Shown: piece after piece, positions 48,112 to 57,488 of the stretch
Numbering within the stretch: the first letter of the stretch is position 1
Layout: the number at the start of each line of letters is the position of its first letter
From: Enterococcus sp. 4G2_DIV0659
Lineage (GTDB): Bacteria > Bacillota > Bacilli > Lactobacillales > Enterococcaceae
NCBI RefSeq assembly: GCF_002140715.2
Contig: NZ_NGLE02000001.1
Coordinates: 925,001 to 989,000 of the forward strand
Length of the DNA: 64,000 bases
Direction of reading: 5' to 3'
Program-made: the position numbers and the translations under genes
The notes under the pieces: generated by a model
What the model saw: the letters and a program-made list of their open reading frames with translations, nothing else
What the model was told of the DNA's origin: nothing
The model's database searches: none

Positions 48112-49083
48112 TTAAATCAACTTTAAAAAAGCAAGATAGTCTTCTTGTTCAGTTGTCTCTTTAATATTCAATTGATCAAATCGACCTTCAGATAAATCAG
48201 ATAAGTCCCCTGAAATTATGTAGGTAATCGCCGCATTGCCGATTAATTCCATCCAATACCCCTCTGCATCCTCTTCATGTACCAACGTTTTGACCATACC
48301 TCCAGTATTTTTCACAATGATAGGTTCTCCAAAATCACCGTCATGTAACAAGACATGCATTAAGCTACTTGCACACATTGCTGTACCACAAGCATTCGTA
48401 AAACCAACGCCACGTTCAAATGTACGTACAAATAGTTCGTTTTTTTCTAAAACTTCAACAAAACTTACGTTGATTCCATCTGGAAAAATTGGATTTTCAC
48501 CATTGACATACCTTGCAATGCGTTCAAATTCACTGCCAAACATTGTTTGATGATCAACAAATGTAATCAGATGGGGATTTGGAACAGCCACTACTGAAAA
48601 CCTCAATGTAGAAGACAATTCAGGAATCACTTCGTCAATAATTGTTTCTCTTTTCGTCTTCATCGGAATTGCTTTTGTTTCAAAGCGGACTGGTGAAATT
48701 TCTACCTGATAGGTCGTTACACCTTCAGCCAGATTAGGTGCTTTTCGTACTTTTAAATCCGCAAACATCGTCTCCACTGAAAAAGATTCTTTACTATATT
48801 TTTCAGCAAGGTAACGAGCAACTGTCCGTAAACCATTGCCGCACATACTCGCTTCGCTTCCATCACTGTTTATCACACGCATCTTAGCCAATGAATCACT
48901 CTTTGCTGATCCTTCAACAAGTAACAATCCGTCAGCACCACCAAGTAAACCAGTCTCACGATTACACAATGACATACGTAAACGGTCAATCTCTTGCTCC
49001 GTAAAGGTGTGTTCTAAATTCATCTCGTCAATCAAAAAGAAATCATTTTCTGAGCCATGAACTTTTTGCATGTGTATATTCAT
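48112..49083 (-). CDS. dapF: Diaminopimelate epimerase
   Basis: A 323-residue two-domain epimerase. The catalytic Cys pair lies in EASMCGNGLRTVARY (about 80) and FTNACGTAMCASSL (about 235); HGSENDFFLID at the start is also conserved. It interconverts LL- and meso-diaminopimelate. Enterococcal walls normally use L-Lys, so its product would feed lysine synthesis, or the enzyme acts on another amino acid. It is longer than the usual 275 or so residues, with about 30 extra residues at the C terminus. GGAG precedes the ATG by 8. Confidence 0.88.
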   Translation of the reverse strand: MNIHMQKVHGSENDFFLIDEMNLEHTFTEQEIDRLRMSLCNRETGLLGGADGLLLVEGSAKSDSLAKMRVINSDGSEASMCGNGLRTVARYLAEKYSKESFSVETMFADLKVRKAPNLAEGVTTYQVEISPVRFETKAIPMKTKRETIIDEVIPELSSTLRFSVVAVPNPHLITFVDHQTMFGSEFERIARYVNGENPIFPDGINVSFVEVLEKNELFVRTFERGVGFTNACGTAMCASSLMHVLLHDGDFGEPIIVKNTGGMVKTLVHEEDAEGYWMELIGNAAITYIISGDLSDLSEGRFDQLNIKETTEQEDYLAFLKLI

Positions 49084-49144
49084 TGTAACAACTCCTTTAC
49101 CATATCACTTGTTTTTCTTCCCTCACTATTAGTATGCCACAAAC

Positions 49145-49180
49145 AAAAAGAGGAAAACAGTGTATTTTACTGTTTTCCTC
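49145..49180 (-). terminator. sodA terminator
   Basis: A 12-bp stem GAGGAAAACAGT/ACTGTTTTCCTC is followed on the minus strand by TTTTTG. Confidence 0.88.
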
Positions 49181-49211
49181 AAAAAAATTTATAAAAATTT
49201 TATTTTACGGG

Positions 49212-49820
49212 TTATTTAGCTGCTGAAAAACGCTTATTTACTTCATTCCAGTTAACAACATTCCAAAATGCATCAATATATTCAGGACGTACATTTTTGT
49301 AGTTTAAGTAATACGCATGTTCCCAAACGTCTAAACCTAAAACAGGTGTTTTGCCTTCCATTAGAGGTGAATCTTGGTTGGCAGTTGAAGTAACTTCCAA
49401 TTTGCCATTATTTAAAACTAACCATGCCCAACCTGAACCAAAGCGTCCAGTAGCAGCTGTTTTAAATTCTTCTTTTAGTTTATCAAAGCTACCAAAAGTT
49501 GCATCAATTGCCTCTTTGATTTCACCAGTTGGTGCGCCGCCAGCATTAGGCGCCATAATTTCCCAGAAGAAAGCATGGTTTGCATGTCCGCCACCATTGT
49601 TGCGCACAGCTGTACGAATATCTTCAGGAATTGCGTCCATATCAGAAATTAATTCTTCTACTGATTTTGTTCCTAGTTCAGGATGTTTTTCAATCGCTGC
49701 ATTTAAGTTCGTCACATATGTGTTGTGGTGTTTATCATGGTGTAAGTGCATAGTTTCTACATCAATATAAGGTGCTAATGCGTCATAAGCATAAGGTAAA
49801 TCTGGTAAAGTGTAAGTCAT
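49212..49820 (-). CDS. sodA: Manganese superoxide dismutase
   Basis: A 202-residue Mn/Fe superoxide dismutase converting superoxide to hydrogen peroxide and oxygen in the cytosol. Metal ligands are His27, His82, Asp164 and His168, visible in [16 protein letters not shown] and DVWEHAYY. Gly78 and Gln149 (ANQDSPL) fit the Mn type. The start is ATG at 49,820 with GGAGGG 7 bases upstream. Confidence 0.96.
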   Translation of the reverse strand: MTYTLPDLPYAYDALAPYIDVETMHLHHDKHHNTYVTNLNAAIEKHPELGTKSVEELISDMDAIPEDIRTAVRNNGGGHANHAFFWEIMAPNAGGAPTGEIKEAIDATFGSFDKLKEEFKTAATGRFGSGWAWLVLNNGKLEVTSTANQDSPLMEGKTPVLGLDVWEHAYYLNYKNVRPEYIDAFWNVVNWNEVNKRFSAAK

Positions 49821-49864
49821 AAAAAATCCCTCCATTAATTAAGTATAAATTTTCATACGTTCAT

Positions 49865-49893
49865 AGCATAACAGATTTTATGGCAAGCTTCAA
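49865..49893 (-). promoter_or_regulatory. sodA promoter
   Basis: The minus strand has TTGAAG (49,888-49,893), a 17-bp spacer and TATGCT (49,865-49,870). Confidence 0.65.
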
Positions 49894-49986
49894 AGTAATT
49901 GCTTACAAAAGTTCAGTAAAACTTGTTTTTACTCGTTAACTCATTTAAAATGACCTGTATACTTATTTCGAGTTAGGAGAACATCT

Positions 49987-50799
49987 ATGAATTCATTTAC
50001 GCTTTTTAAATCGTCTCTTTTTCGATTTTCTGATCTTCGTGCAGCTAAAAACATGCCTTTTTGGAAAGTTATTTTTTATCTTGTTTTTTTGAGTGTTATT
50101 TTAGCCCTTCCGATTACCAAACAAATGTTTTCTGTTATGAGGGAAATTAAGAATGATGGGCAAAAAATAGCCGAAAAACTGCCAGATTTCAAAATTGATA
50201 AGGGGAACTTACACACAAGCAAAGATGCAGAAGGATTTATTTATCAGACAAATTCAATTATCTTTACTTTTGATCCTGAAGGAAAACGAACAGTTAGTGA
50301 TATTTCTACTGATTCGATTGGAAATGCAGTAAGTTTGGGGTTATTGAAAGATTCATTCGTCATCGGATTGCCAGACTCTGGGATGGCAGAATCATTATTT
50401 GGTGCCAATCAATTTGAAGTTCCATACACCAAAGGTTCTTTAGATGGATTAAGTAGTCAAACTATCAAAAAGAGCTTAGATACAGCGAGTATTCCCTTTT
50501 GGATAAAACTGCTTATTTTTATTTTTACGTTGTACCCAACATTGATTAATTTGATTATTAACTTACTTTTAATTGCGGTCGGAGCAAATCTTTATAGCAA
50601 GATTCGCTTATATAACTTACGCTTCATTGATTGTTTGAAAGTTGTGACCTATTGCGCAACGTTACCCGTTATCCTAAGTAGCCTACTCCATTTTTTCAAC
50701 TGGTCTTTCGATGACAGCTTTTTGATTGTTTTCATTTCTTTATTGATCTTTTTCTTCACAACTAGTAAAGAAGAACGTCACGAACCACCCTTAGTATAA
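49987..50799 (+). CDS. DUF1189 family membrane protein
   Basis: A 270-residue membrane protein: one helix near residue 30 (VIFYLVFLSVILALPI), an outside domain (about 50-170) and three to four helices at the C terminus. It matches DUF1189 (MalA-like), whose function is not established. The gene has its own start region, divergent from sodA, and GAGTTAGGAG precedes the ATG. Confidence 0.75.
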   Translation: MNSFTLFKSSLFRFSDLRAAKNMPFWKVIFYLVFLSVILALPITKQMFSVMREIKNDGQKIAEKLPDFKIDKGNLHTSKDAEGFIYQTNSIIFTFDPEGKRTVSDISTDSIGNAVSLGLLKDSFVIGLPDSGMAESLFGANQFEVPYTKGSLDGLSSQTIKKSLDTASIPFWIKLLIFIFTLYPTLINLIINLLLIAVGANLYSKIRLYNLRFIDCLKVVTYCATLPVILSSLLHFFNWSFDDSFLIVFISLLIFFFTTSKEERHEPPLV

Positions 50800-50957
50800 C
50801 CCAAGACGTGAGAATGATTTCTTTAGATATTTGGTAGAATCTTAAGAGTTTCTTACATTCTCAGTTTTATAATTATGTGTTAAGATAGAGCATGAATTAT
50901 ACTTGTTGAGTAACTATCAACAAAATAACTAGCACAGCAATAAGGAGAGAATTCATT

Positions 50958-52049
50958 ATGGGAGAATTGACCCATCGTAAAAATACACGCCAAGTTAAGA
51001 TTGGTGATTTAACCATTGGCGGAAGCGACGAATTGTTTATACAAAGTATGTGTACAACCAAAACACATGATGTTGAAGAAACAGTTGCTCAAATCAAACG
51101 TTTAGAAGAAGCAGGTTGTCAAATCGTTCGTGTTGCAGTCCCAGATGAAGCGGCTGCTAATGCATTAAGTGATATTAAACGTCAAATTTCAATTCCTTTA
51201 GTTGCTGATATTCATTTTGATTATCGATTAGCACTTAAAGCCATTGAACAAGGCGTTGATAAAATTCGAATCAATCCTGGAAACATCGGACGCAAAGATC
51301 GTGTTGAAAAAGTTGTTACAGCTTGCAAGGCGAAAGGTATCCCTATTAGAATCGGCGTGAATGCTGGTTCATTGGAGAAAAAATTCCTACAACAATACGG
51401 CTACCCAACAGCTGAAGCAATGGTTGCAAGTGCTGTTGAGCATATCAAAATTCTCGAAGATTTAGAATTTTACGATATCATTGTTTCTTTAAAGGCTAGT
51501 GATGTCAATTTAGCGATTGAGGCTTATACTTTAGCCGCACAAACATTTGATTATCCTCTACACTTAGGAATCACAGAAGCGGGAACTAAATTTTCTGGTG
51601 GGATGAAATCTGCTGCAGGCCTTGGTGCGTTACTTTCCCGCGGAATCGGAAACACTTGTCGTGTCTCACTTTCAGCTGATCCAGTAGAAGAAATCAAGGT
51701 AGCAAAAGAAGTGTTAAAAGCCTTTGGTCTTGCCAGTAATGCGGCAACCTTGATTTCTTGCCCAACTTGCGGACGAATTGAAATTGATTTAATCCCTATC
51801 GCAAATGAAATCGAAGAATATATCGAAAAAATCAAAGCACCCATCAAAGTAGCTGTTTTGGGGTGTGCAGTAAACGGTCCTGGTGAAGCAAGAGAAGCTG
51901 ACATCGGTATCGCAGGTGGTAACGGAAAAGGAATGCTTTTCAAAAAAGGAAAAATCATTCGAACTGTTCCAGAAGAAATTATGGTCGAAGAATTGAAAAA
52001 AGAAGTTGACTTACTTGCTGCAGCTTATGCGCGCGGAGAAGAAATATAG
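50958..52049 (+). CDS. ispG: 4-hydroxy-3-methylbut-2-en-1-yl diphosphate synthase
   Basis: A 363-residue 4Fe-4S enzyme of the MEP isoprenoid route. It has a TIM-barrel N terminus ([46 protein letters not shown]). The cluster Cys residues are in [12 protein letters not shown] and [12 protein letters not shown]. It needs reduced flavodoxin or ferredoxin, which the FNR at 6,814 could supply. Enterococci are known for the mevalonate route, so an ispG is of note. AAGGAGAG precedes the ATG. Confidence 0.94.
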   Translation: MGELTHRKNTRQVKIGDLTIGGSDELFIQSMCTTKTHDVEETVAQIKRLEEAGCQIVRVAVPDEAAANALSDIKRQISIPLVADIHFDYRLALKAIEQGVDKIRINPGNIGRKDRVEKVVTACKAKGIPIRIGVNAGSLEKKFLQQYGYPTAEAMVASAVEHIKILEDLEFYDIIVSLKASDVNLAIEAYTLAAQTFDYPLHLGITEAGTKFSGGMKSAAGLGALLSRGIGNTCRVSLSADPVEEIKVAKEVLKAFGLASNAATLISCPTCGRIEIDLIPIANEIEEYIEKIKAPIKVAVLGCAVNGPGEAREADIGIAGGNGKGMLFKKGKIIRTVPEEIMVEELKKEVDLLAAAYARGEEI

Positions 52050-52078
52050 TCACTATCTTTAAAAATAACTGTAATCAT

Positions 52079-52116
52079 AAAAAAGATTGAACGAACAACA
52101 AGTTCAATCTTTTTTA
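52079..52116 (+). terminator. ispG terminator
   Basis: AAAAGATTGAAC/GTTCAATCTTTT with a 9-base loop, extended by two more Ts. Confidence 0.85.
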
Positions 52117-52164
52117 GTTTGCAGTGTTTTTTTGTTACAATGAACAGGCGAAGGAGGAATCAAC

Positions 52165-53127
52165 ATGAACAAACCGATTATCTATCTTCAAGAACACATG
52201 AAAAAAGAACAGATCGAAATTATCAAGCAAACAGCATCAGGTTACACTGTTTTTGATTCTACAAGAGATCACTCACCTATTGAAAAAGATGCTATCGAAA
52301 TTATGTTAGGTTGGGATTCGACTTTAGGTCAACAATTACTAAGCTCTAATACTAGTCGTTTAAAGTGGGTTCAATCAATTTCTGCAGGTGTGGACACATT
52401 TGATTTAAAGGGTTTTGCCGAAAAAAAGATTTTATTATCGAATGCTAGCGGTATCCATAGCATATCAATCTCAGAACATGTTCTAGGTGTGTTATTCGCC
52501 GAGTTTCGAGGAATTCGGACAAGTATCACTAATCAGACAAACAAACACTGGACAAGGGAAAACATTTCCTATCAGCAATTAGCTACTAAAAAAATGCTGA
52601 TTGTAGGAACTGGACAAATTGGCCAGCAATTAGCTAGTTTTGCTCACGGGTTAGGGATTCAAGCTTATGGTGTGAACACAAGCGGACATGTTACTAACGG
52701 ATTCATTGAATGCTATTCGCAACAAAATATGAGCAGAATCGTCAAAGAAATGGATATCGTTGTGAATATTTTGCCATTGACAGACAAAACCTATCATCTT
52801 TATAATACACAAATGTTTTTATCCATGAAACCAGGAACAGTGTTTATCAATGTCGGACGTGGCTCTTCTGTCAATACAGAAGACTTAATTGGAGCATTGT
52901 CTAATGGACAAATCAGCTTTGCTGCTTTAGATGTTTTTGAAGAGGAACCGTTGCCTGATAATAGTCCATTATGGACAATGGACAACGTCTTGATAACACC
53001 TCATATTTCTGGGTTAACATCAGATTTCAAAACAAAATTACTGACTATATTCTTACAAAATCTCCAACAGTTTATCAAAGATAGTACTTTAATAAAAAAT
53101 GAAATCACATTAAAAAAAGGATATTAA
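52165..53127 (+). CDS. D-isomer-specific 2-hydroxyacid dehydrogenase
   Basis: A 320-residue NAD(P)-dependent dehydrogenase. The nucleotide motif is VGTGQIGQQLA (about 147-157), with the conserved NILPLTDKTYHLYN, the Arg in VGRGSSVNTEDL, Glu in FEEEPLP and His in ITPHISG. It is related to enzymes reducing 2-ketoacids to D-2-hydroxyacids; the substrate is not predictable. AAGGAGG is before the ATG. Ends at a hairpin shared with the glycosyltransferase gene. Confidence 0.86.
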   Translation: MNKPIIYLQEHMKKEQIEIIKQTASGYTVFDSTRDHSPIEKDAIEIMLGWDSTLGQQLLSSNTSRLKWVQSISAGVDTFDLKGFAEKKILLSNASGIHSISISEHVLGVLFAEFRGIRTSITNQTNKHWTRENISYQQLATKKMLIVGTGQIGQQLASFAHGLGIQAYGVNTSGHVTNGFIECYSQQNMSRIVKEMDIVVNILPLTDKTYHLYNTQMFLSMKPGTVFINVGRGSSVNTEDLIGALSNGQISFAALDVFEEEPLPDNSPLWTMDNVLITPHISGLTSDFKTKLLTIFLQNLQQFIKDSTLIKNEITLKKGY

Positions 53128-53178
53128 AAAGATTAGGGTTTGGAAAACGAGTAAACATTTTTTCCAAACCCCAATCTT
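53126..53178. terminator. Terminator between dehydrogenase and GtrB-like gene
   Basis: AAGATTAGGGTTTGGAAAA pairs with the reverse arm at 53,159-53,178, with one mismatch. The T-tract is on the minus strand, so it best fits the glycosyltransferase gene but can serve both. Confidence 0.7.
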
Positions 53179-53202
53179 AGCTTCTATCTTATTAAATACA
53201 CA

Positions 53203-54141
53203 CTAGTCTTTATGATCTTTTTCAGTTTCTTTTACAAGATAAATTGGTCTCTTTTTGGTTTCTAGGAAAATTTTTCCTATGTATTTCCCAATAATTCCTA
53301 GACAAAGCAACTGTAAGCCGCCAACAAATAAGACAATACAAACCATTGATGGCCAACCGCTTGTTGGATCACCTATAATGATTGTTCTAAAGAAAATAAT
53401 CATCATCGCTATTACCGAACCAAAACATGAAAATGCTCCTACATAAGAAGCAAGGTTTAATGGTACTTCAGAAAAATTGACAATACCATCAATAGAATAA
53501 CTCAATAGACTCCAAAAAGACCATGATGTTGCACCTGCAACACGTTCACGATTCTCATAGGAAATGTATTCAGTATTAAAACCAACCCAGCTAAAAATTC
53601 CCTTTGAAAAACGGTTGTACTCTGTTAATTCTAAAATGCCATCGACCATTTGACGAGTCATTAAGCGAAAATCTCTCGCCCCATCAACCATTTCTGTTTC
53701 ACCTATTTTGTTCACTAGTCGATAAAACATTCGTGCAAAAAAGCTACGGATTGCAGGTTCTCCTTCACGATCACCACGTCTTGTACCGATACAATCTAGT
53801 TCTTTATTTTCTTCAAGCATTTGAATCATTTGGGGTAATAATTCAGGTGGATCTTGTAAATCAACATCCATTACCGTAATTAAATCTCCTCTTGCTTCTT
53901 TGAGACCTGCATACAAGCCTGCTTCTTTTCCAAAATTTCTTGAAAATGAAAGGTAGCGAACTTTGTCAGGATGTTCTTTGTAGAGTTTTCGTAACGCGCC
54001 TAGCGTAAAATCTTTTGATCCATCATTAATAAAAATGTATTCAACAGGATGTTGAAACTGAGCACTTACTTTTTCAACCGCTTCAAAAAATAATGGAATT
54101 GATTCTTCCTCATTATAACAAGGGACAATAATCGACAACAT
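53203..54141 (-). CDS. GtrB/DPMS-type polyprenyl-phosphate glycosyltransferase
   Basis: A 312-residue GT2 enzyme. LSIIVPCYNEEESIPLFFEA opens it, VDLQDPPELLP follows, and two C-terminal membrane helices are present (about 230-255 and 265-290). Such proteins load a sugar, often glucose, onto undecaprenyl phosphate for modification of surface glycans. The usual GtrA flippase and GtrC-like partner are not next to it. The start is ATG at 54,141 with GGAGG 8 bases upstream; a 27-codon extension lacks one. Confidence 0.88.
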   Translation of the reverse strand: MLSIIVPCYNEEESIPLFFEAVEKVSAQFQHPVEYIFINDGSKDFTLGALRKLYKEHPDKVRYLSFSRNFGKEAGLYAGLKEARGDLITVMDVDLQDPPELLPQMIQMLEENKELDCIGTRRGDREGEPAIRSFFARMFYRLVNKIGETEMVDGARDFRLMTRQMVDGILELTEYNRFSKGIFSWVGFNTEYISYENRERVAGATSWSFWSLLSYSIDGIVNFSEVPLNLASYVGAFSCFGSVIAMMIIFFRTIIIGDPTSGWPSMVCIVLFVGGLQLLCLGIIGKYIGKIFLETKKRPIYLVKETEKDHKD

Positions 54142-54171
54142 AAAAACTTCCTCCAAAAATAGTCTTATTTG

Positions 54172-54180
54172 ATTATAGCA
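54172..54180 (-). promoter_or_regulatory. Extended -10 promoter of the GtrB-like gene
   Basis: The minus strand reads TGCTATAAT, an extended -10 at about 30 bases before the ATG. No good -35 is visible. Confidence 0.5.
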
Positions 54181-54200
54181 TACTTCCGTTACAGAATAAT

Positions 54201-54236
54201 AAAAAAATAGTGCATAAATCATACACTATTTTTTTT
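54201..54236. repeat. Inverted repeat between two divergent genes
   Basis: AAAAAAATAGTG and CACTATTTTTTT flank an 11-base loop. It looks like a terminator in both directions but no gene leads into it; it lies just upstream of the GtrB-like promoter. The rest of 54,237-54,533 is very AT-rich and presumably contains the promoter of the Mga-type gene. Confidence 0.55.
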
Positions 54237-54533
54237 ATTTTCTACAAAAAATAGATCTCTCAACAAAAAAATCTCTCTAGTAAAAATAACATTTGTTTTC
54301 AATAAAAGTCCAACAACAGATAGATACACCCATGATTAATCAACCTTTAATCTTTATTACCAAAACTTTAAATAATAATTACATTTTATATTTTATTTTA
54401 AATTATAATTGAATTCCATTAATTTTATCGTTATTATAAGTTTAAGGAATAAATATTTTGTTTATATTACGCTTTTTTGTGATAAAGATAACTTATATAA
54501 AAAAATTGATTAATTATAGTTGGGAGACTAAAT

Positions 54534-56021
54534 ATGCTGGAAGACCTTTTACTAGATGATGTTGCGCAACGCAAAATCAGTGTTTTTAAGCATTTACTAA
54601 TGACTGCTGATGGTACGTATAGCATTCATTATTTTGAACAGTTTACAGATTTTTCATATGCAAGATTAAATTCATTGTTCTCTGATATACATGAAGATCT
54701 TTTGGAAAAACAAGGGCTTGAGCTTCTAAATTCTCAGGGAAAAGTACAGATTAACACGTCCATATTACGTGATATTCCTTATTCACATTTTTTATTTCGA
54801 AAAAGTTTGCCTTACAAATTTCTACTTGCGACAATTTTAGAAAAAAACTATACAATAGAAGATTTTTGCAGAGATCATTTTATCAGTAGAGCATCTATTA
54901 TCCGAAGACTTCAACCTTTAATCAACTACTTGAAAAATTTTGGTATTCAATTGAATTGCTCAAAACTTCAGCTTAATGGAGATGAAAATATCATCCGAAT
55001 TGCCTATTTGAATTTTTTTTGGCTTGCATCCTATGGAGAAGATATTTTTATAGCTTTAGACGAAACCAAAAGAGGCTTTGACTTATTTGACCAAGAAGAT
55101 CGTCAATGGATGACCTACACCGAACCTCGAGAATGGTATCTTCTAAAAACAATTTCTCACTTAAGAATTAGAAAAAAACATTTTATGATCGAACCGCCAT
55201 TTAAACAGCTAATTTTTCCTAAAACAAATAGTTCTTTCGTTGAACAGTTGAAACAACTAAGATTACCTAAACCAATCGTCGAACGAGAATCTACCTTTTT
55301 ATCGTATATGATGTTTTATTGGAGTCTTTACTTTTATGCCAATGATCCTAGAATCCCTTATGTAAAAGAGTATATGGACAGCCAATACCAACCCTTGGGA
55401 GAACTGATTAAGCATTTCGAACAGTTTTATACACCATTATTTTCAGAAAAAAAACTAACTTCTGATGAAAGAAAATTGCTGAATATTAATATTTTTACGA
55501 CCTGTTTGAATCATTCTGTTGTGGAAAACTCTTTGCCTTTAGCCATCAACTTTATGGAATCTTACATGAAAGAACAAAAACCTTTGTACGAACCCTTATC
55601 TTGTAAAGTTAGAACATTTTTAAATGAAGTAACGACTATTCAAGAGTTTGTTTGGATAAAAAAATGTTTAGAGGATCTTGTTCATATTTGTACGTTGTTA
55701 CTTCTTCCCTATTATGAAAGAAGTAACAAAAAATATCAGTTACGTGTGGGGATTATTTTGTCTCCCAATGCCATTTTTTTACAGTCTCTTTTTGATTTTC
55801 TAGAACAAATTTCTTTTATTTCTGTCTCTTTTGTTGCTTCAACCTCGGATGAAACATGCGACTTTTACATAGCAACATCTAAACTTTTATTATCCAATAA
55901 AATTAAACAAGATAACAATTTTCAGATCATTCCTTTGTCGCCTGCTCTAGACTATCAAGTCCATCTTATCGATACGCTACATAAAAGGTATACTGAAAAA
56001 TTATCTTCTTTTGCTGTTTAA
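54534..56021 (+). CDS. Mga/AtxA-type transcriptional regulator
   Basis: A 495-residue regulator of the Mga family. Residues 10-70 and 100-160 contain the two helix-turn-helix domains (YTIEDFCRDHFISRASIIRRLQPL is the second, typical of Mga). The middle has PRD-like helices, and the C-terminal 100 residues (from LRVGIILSPNAIFL) an EIIB-like fold. Such proteins activate surface genes in response to sugar phosphotransferase signals. It is a lone gene in AT-rich surroundings, divergent from the GtrB-like gene; the targets are unknown. Confidence 0.78.
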   Translation: MLEDLLLDDVAQRKISVFKHLLMTADGTYSIHYFEQFTDFSYARLNSLFSDIHEDLLEKQGLELLNSQGKVQINTSILRDIPYSHFLFRKSLPYKFLLATILEKNYTIEDFCRDHFISRASIIRRLQPLINYLKNFGIQLNCSKLQLNGDENIIRIAYLNFFWLASYGEDIFIALDETKRGFDLFDQEDRQWMTYTEPREWYLLKTISHLRIRKKHFMIEPPFKQLIFPKTNSSFVEQLKQLRLPKPIVERESTFLSYMMFYWSLYFYANDPRIPYVKEYMDSQYQPLGELIKHFEQFYTPLFSEKKLTSDERKLLNINIFTTCLNHSVVENSLPLAINFMESYMKEQKPLYEPLSCKVRTFLNEVTTIQEFVWIKKCLEDLVHICTLLLLPYYERSNKKYQLRVGIILSPNAIFLQSLFDFLEQISFISVSFVASTSDETCDFYIATSKLLLSNKIKQDNNFQIIPLSPALDYQVHLIDTLHKRYTEKLSSFAV

Positions 56022-56050
56022 ATGAACAGAAGCTAAAAAACACTGTAACC

Positions 56051-56081
56051 AAATGTTAATCGCTCAGAGCAATTAACATTT
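56051..56081. repeat. Hairpin after the Mga-type gene
   Basis: AAATGTTAAT and ATTAACATTT enclose an inner GCTC/GAGC stem with a single-base tip, a nearly perfect cruciform. No T-run follows, so it may be a protein site or an mRNA 3' stabiliser. Confidence 0.55.
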
Positions 56082-56091
56082 GAATATCTAA

Positions 56092-56153
56092 AAAAATAAA
56101 CTAAGATTCGCGAAAATGTGAAGAACAATTTTCATGAATCTTAGTTTATTTAT
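56092..56153. terminator. Bidirectional terminator after the Mga-type gene
   Basis: AATAAACTAAGATTC pairs with GAATCTTAGTTTATT, with an inner GAAAAT/ATTTTC stem. Confidence 0.7.
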
Positions 56154-56215
56154 TGGTATTAAACACAGTCGTTTCACTGTACTTCATTTTAGATCCTGAC
56201 AATCAATCTATAACA

Positions 56216-56527
56216 TTATTGTTTTAAATCTTCTTTATTTCCATCAAATACGTATTTTGGCTCATCTTTTTCTTCATCATAATCCACTAGTAGATCATAC
56301 CCTTTAAAAAACCAATCGTCGGTTTCCTCAATAAAATAAGTAATACCATCTATTACTTCTGTAATTAATGGTTGATCTGGTGTTTCTACAGACATGGCGA
56401 TGGAAAATCCCTCATGGACATCTGTCTTGCCATAAATTTTCCCATAAAAACGAATACCGCTCTTTGATGTAACTCCCACTTCTTCTTTAAACCATTGCTG
56501 CGCACGAGGCGTAATCGTTAATTTCAT
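56216..56527 (-). CDS. HesB/IscA-like protein (YneR family)
   Basis: A 103-residue protein of the HesB-like YneR group: MKLTITPRAQQWFKEEV at the start, VEGF-like HEGFSIAMSVETP in the middle and FIEETDDWFFKGYDLLVDYDEE. The three Cys residues of true IscA scaffolds are missing, so it is not a standard Fe-S carrier; function unknown. The start is ATG at 56,527 with GGAGGG 9 bases upstream; the TTG two codons earlier is less likely. Confidence 0.75.
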   Translation of the reverse strand: MKLTITPRAQQWFKEEVGVTSKSGIRFYGKIYGKTDVHEGFSIAMSVETPDQPLITEVIDGITYFIEETDDWFFKGYDLLVDYDEEKDEPKYVFDGNKEDLKQ

Positions 56528-56597
56528 TGTCAAAATCCCTCCCTATTCACACTTGTCATTGTAGCACAAAGTCTGATTTTCAGAGAATAAAGTGCCT

Positions 56598-57263
56598 TTA
56601 ATCATTCATCTTTTCGTCTAATAAGTCCACATCGTCTGTCTCACCGACTACTAATAAATTGTCATTTTCTCTAACAATTTCTTCCGCTGCTGGTGAGGCA
56701 ATAACTTCTGACTTTGACCGTCGGATTGCGACAACCGTTAGACCAAAACGTTGACGAAAATTCAGCTCACCCAATGTTTTCCCATAAAACTTTGGATTAG
56801 TAACCCGTACCTCTGCCAGAGAAACCTCATTCGACAACTCAATATAATCTAAAATATTTCTAGAAACTAATTTATGTGCGACTCTAATTCCCATATCTCG
56901 TTCTGGGTGGACGACCAAATCTGCGCCTATTTTATCCAAAACTCTTGCATGATATTCATTAACAGCTTTAGCTAAGACATTTGGCACACCCATTTCTTTT
57001 ACCATTAAAGTTACTAGGATGCTTGCTTGAATATCCTCACCAATAGCGACAACTACGTGATCAAAATTACGGATGCCTAAAGAACGTAATGTTGTTTCAT
57101 CCTGAGCATTCGCTACGACAGCATGTGTCGCTATATTCATGTATTCATTTACACGATCTTCATTACTATCTATTGCTAAAACTTCTTGACCTGATTCAAT
57201 CAATGTTTGGCAAATACTTCCACCAAATCTTCCGAGACCGATAATTGCAAAATTTTGCTTCAT
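56598..57263 (-). CDS. ktrA: KtrA-type potassium uptake regulatory subunit (RCK)
   Basis: A 221-residue cytosolic RCK protein. FAIIGLGRFGGSICQTL (Rossmann, about 4-20), AIDSNEDRVNEY and VVAIGEDIQASIL bind nucleotide; the C-terminal RCK_C domain (about 140-219) ends in LLVVGETDDVDLL. It gates the KtrB-type K+ channel, which is not in the window. The start is ATG at 57,263 with AGGAG 8 bases upstream. Confidence 0.88.
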   Translation of the reverse strand: MKQNFAIIGLGRFGGSICQTLIESGQEVLAIDSNEDRVNEYMNIATHAVVANAQDETTLRSLGIRNFDHVVVAIGEDIQASILVTLMVKEMGVPNVLAKAVNEYHARVLDKIGADLVVHPERDMGIRVAHKLVSRNILDYIELSNEVSLAEVRVTNPKFYGKTLGELNFRQRFGLTVVAIRRSKSEVIASPAAEEIVRENDNLLVVGETDDVDLLDEKMND

Positions 57264-57488
57264 TTTTATTTCTCCTAGATTTATATTTAATTCCAGTATA
57301 TCAAACACTAGTATAATTGAACAGAATCAACAAGTTCGTTTTACTTTATATGTATATCTTTATGCTTTTTTCGCCAAAAATTGCTAGGGAATATCCCTAT
57401 CGAATCATACTTTCAGAAGTCGGAAAATGGAGTTTAGTGAATTTTTTCATTTCTCGAAACGATCCATTTTCGTTTCAACTTCCTTAAG

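Noticed and set aside
54201..54236. Attenuator in the leader of the GtrB-type gene
   Set aside because: The best promoter (TGCTATAAT at 54,172-54,180, minus strand) is downstream of the hairpin, so the hairpin would not be transcribed with the gene.
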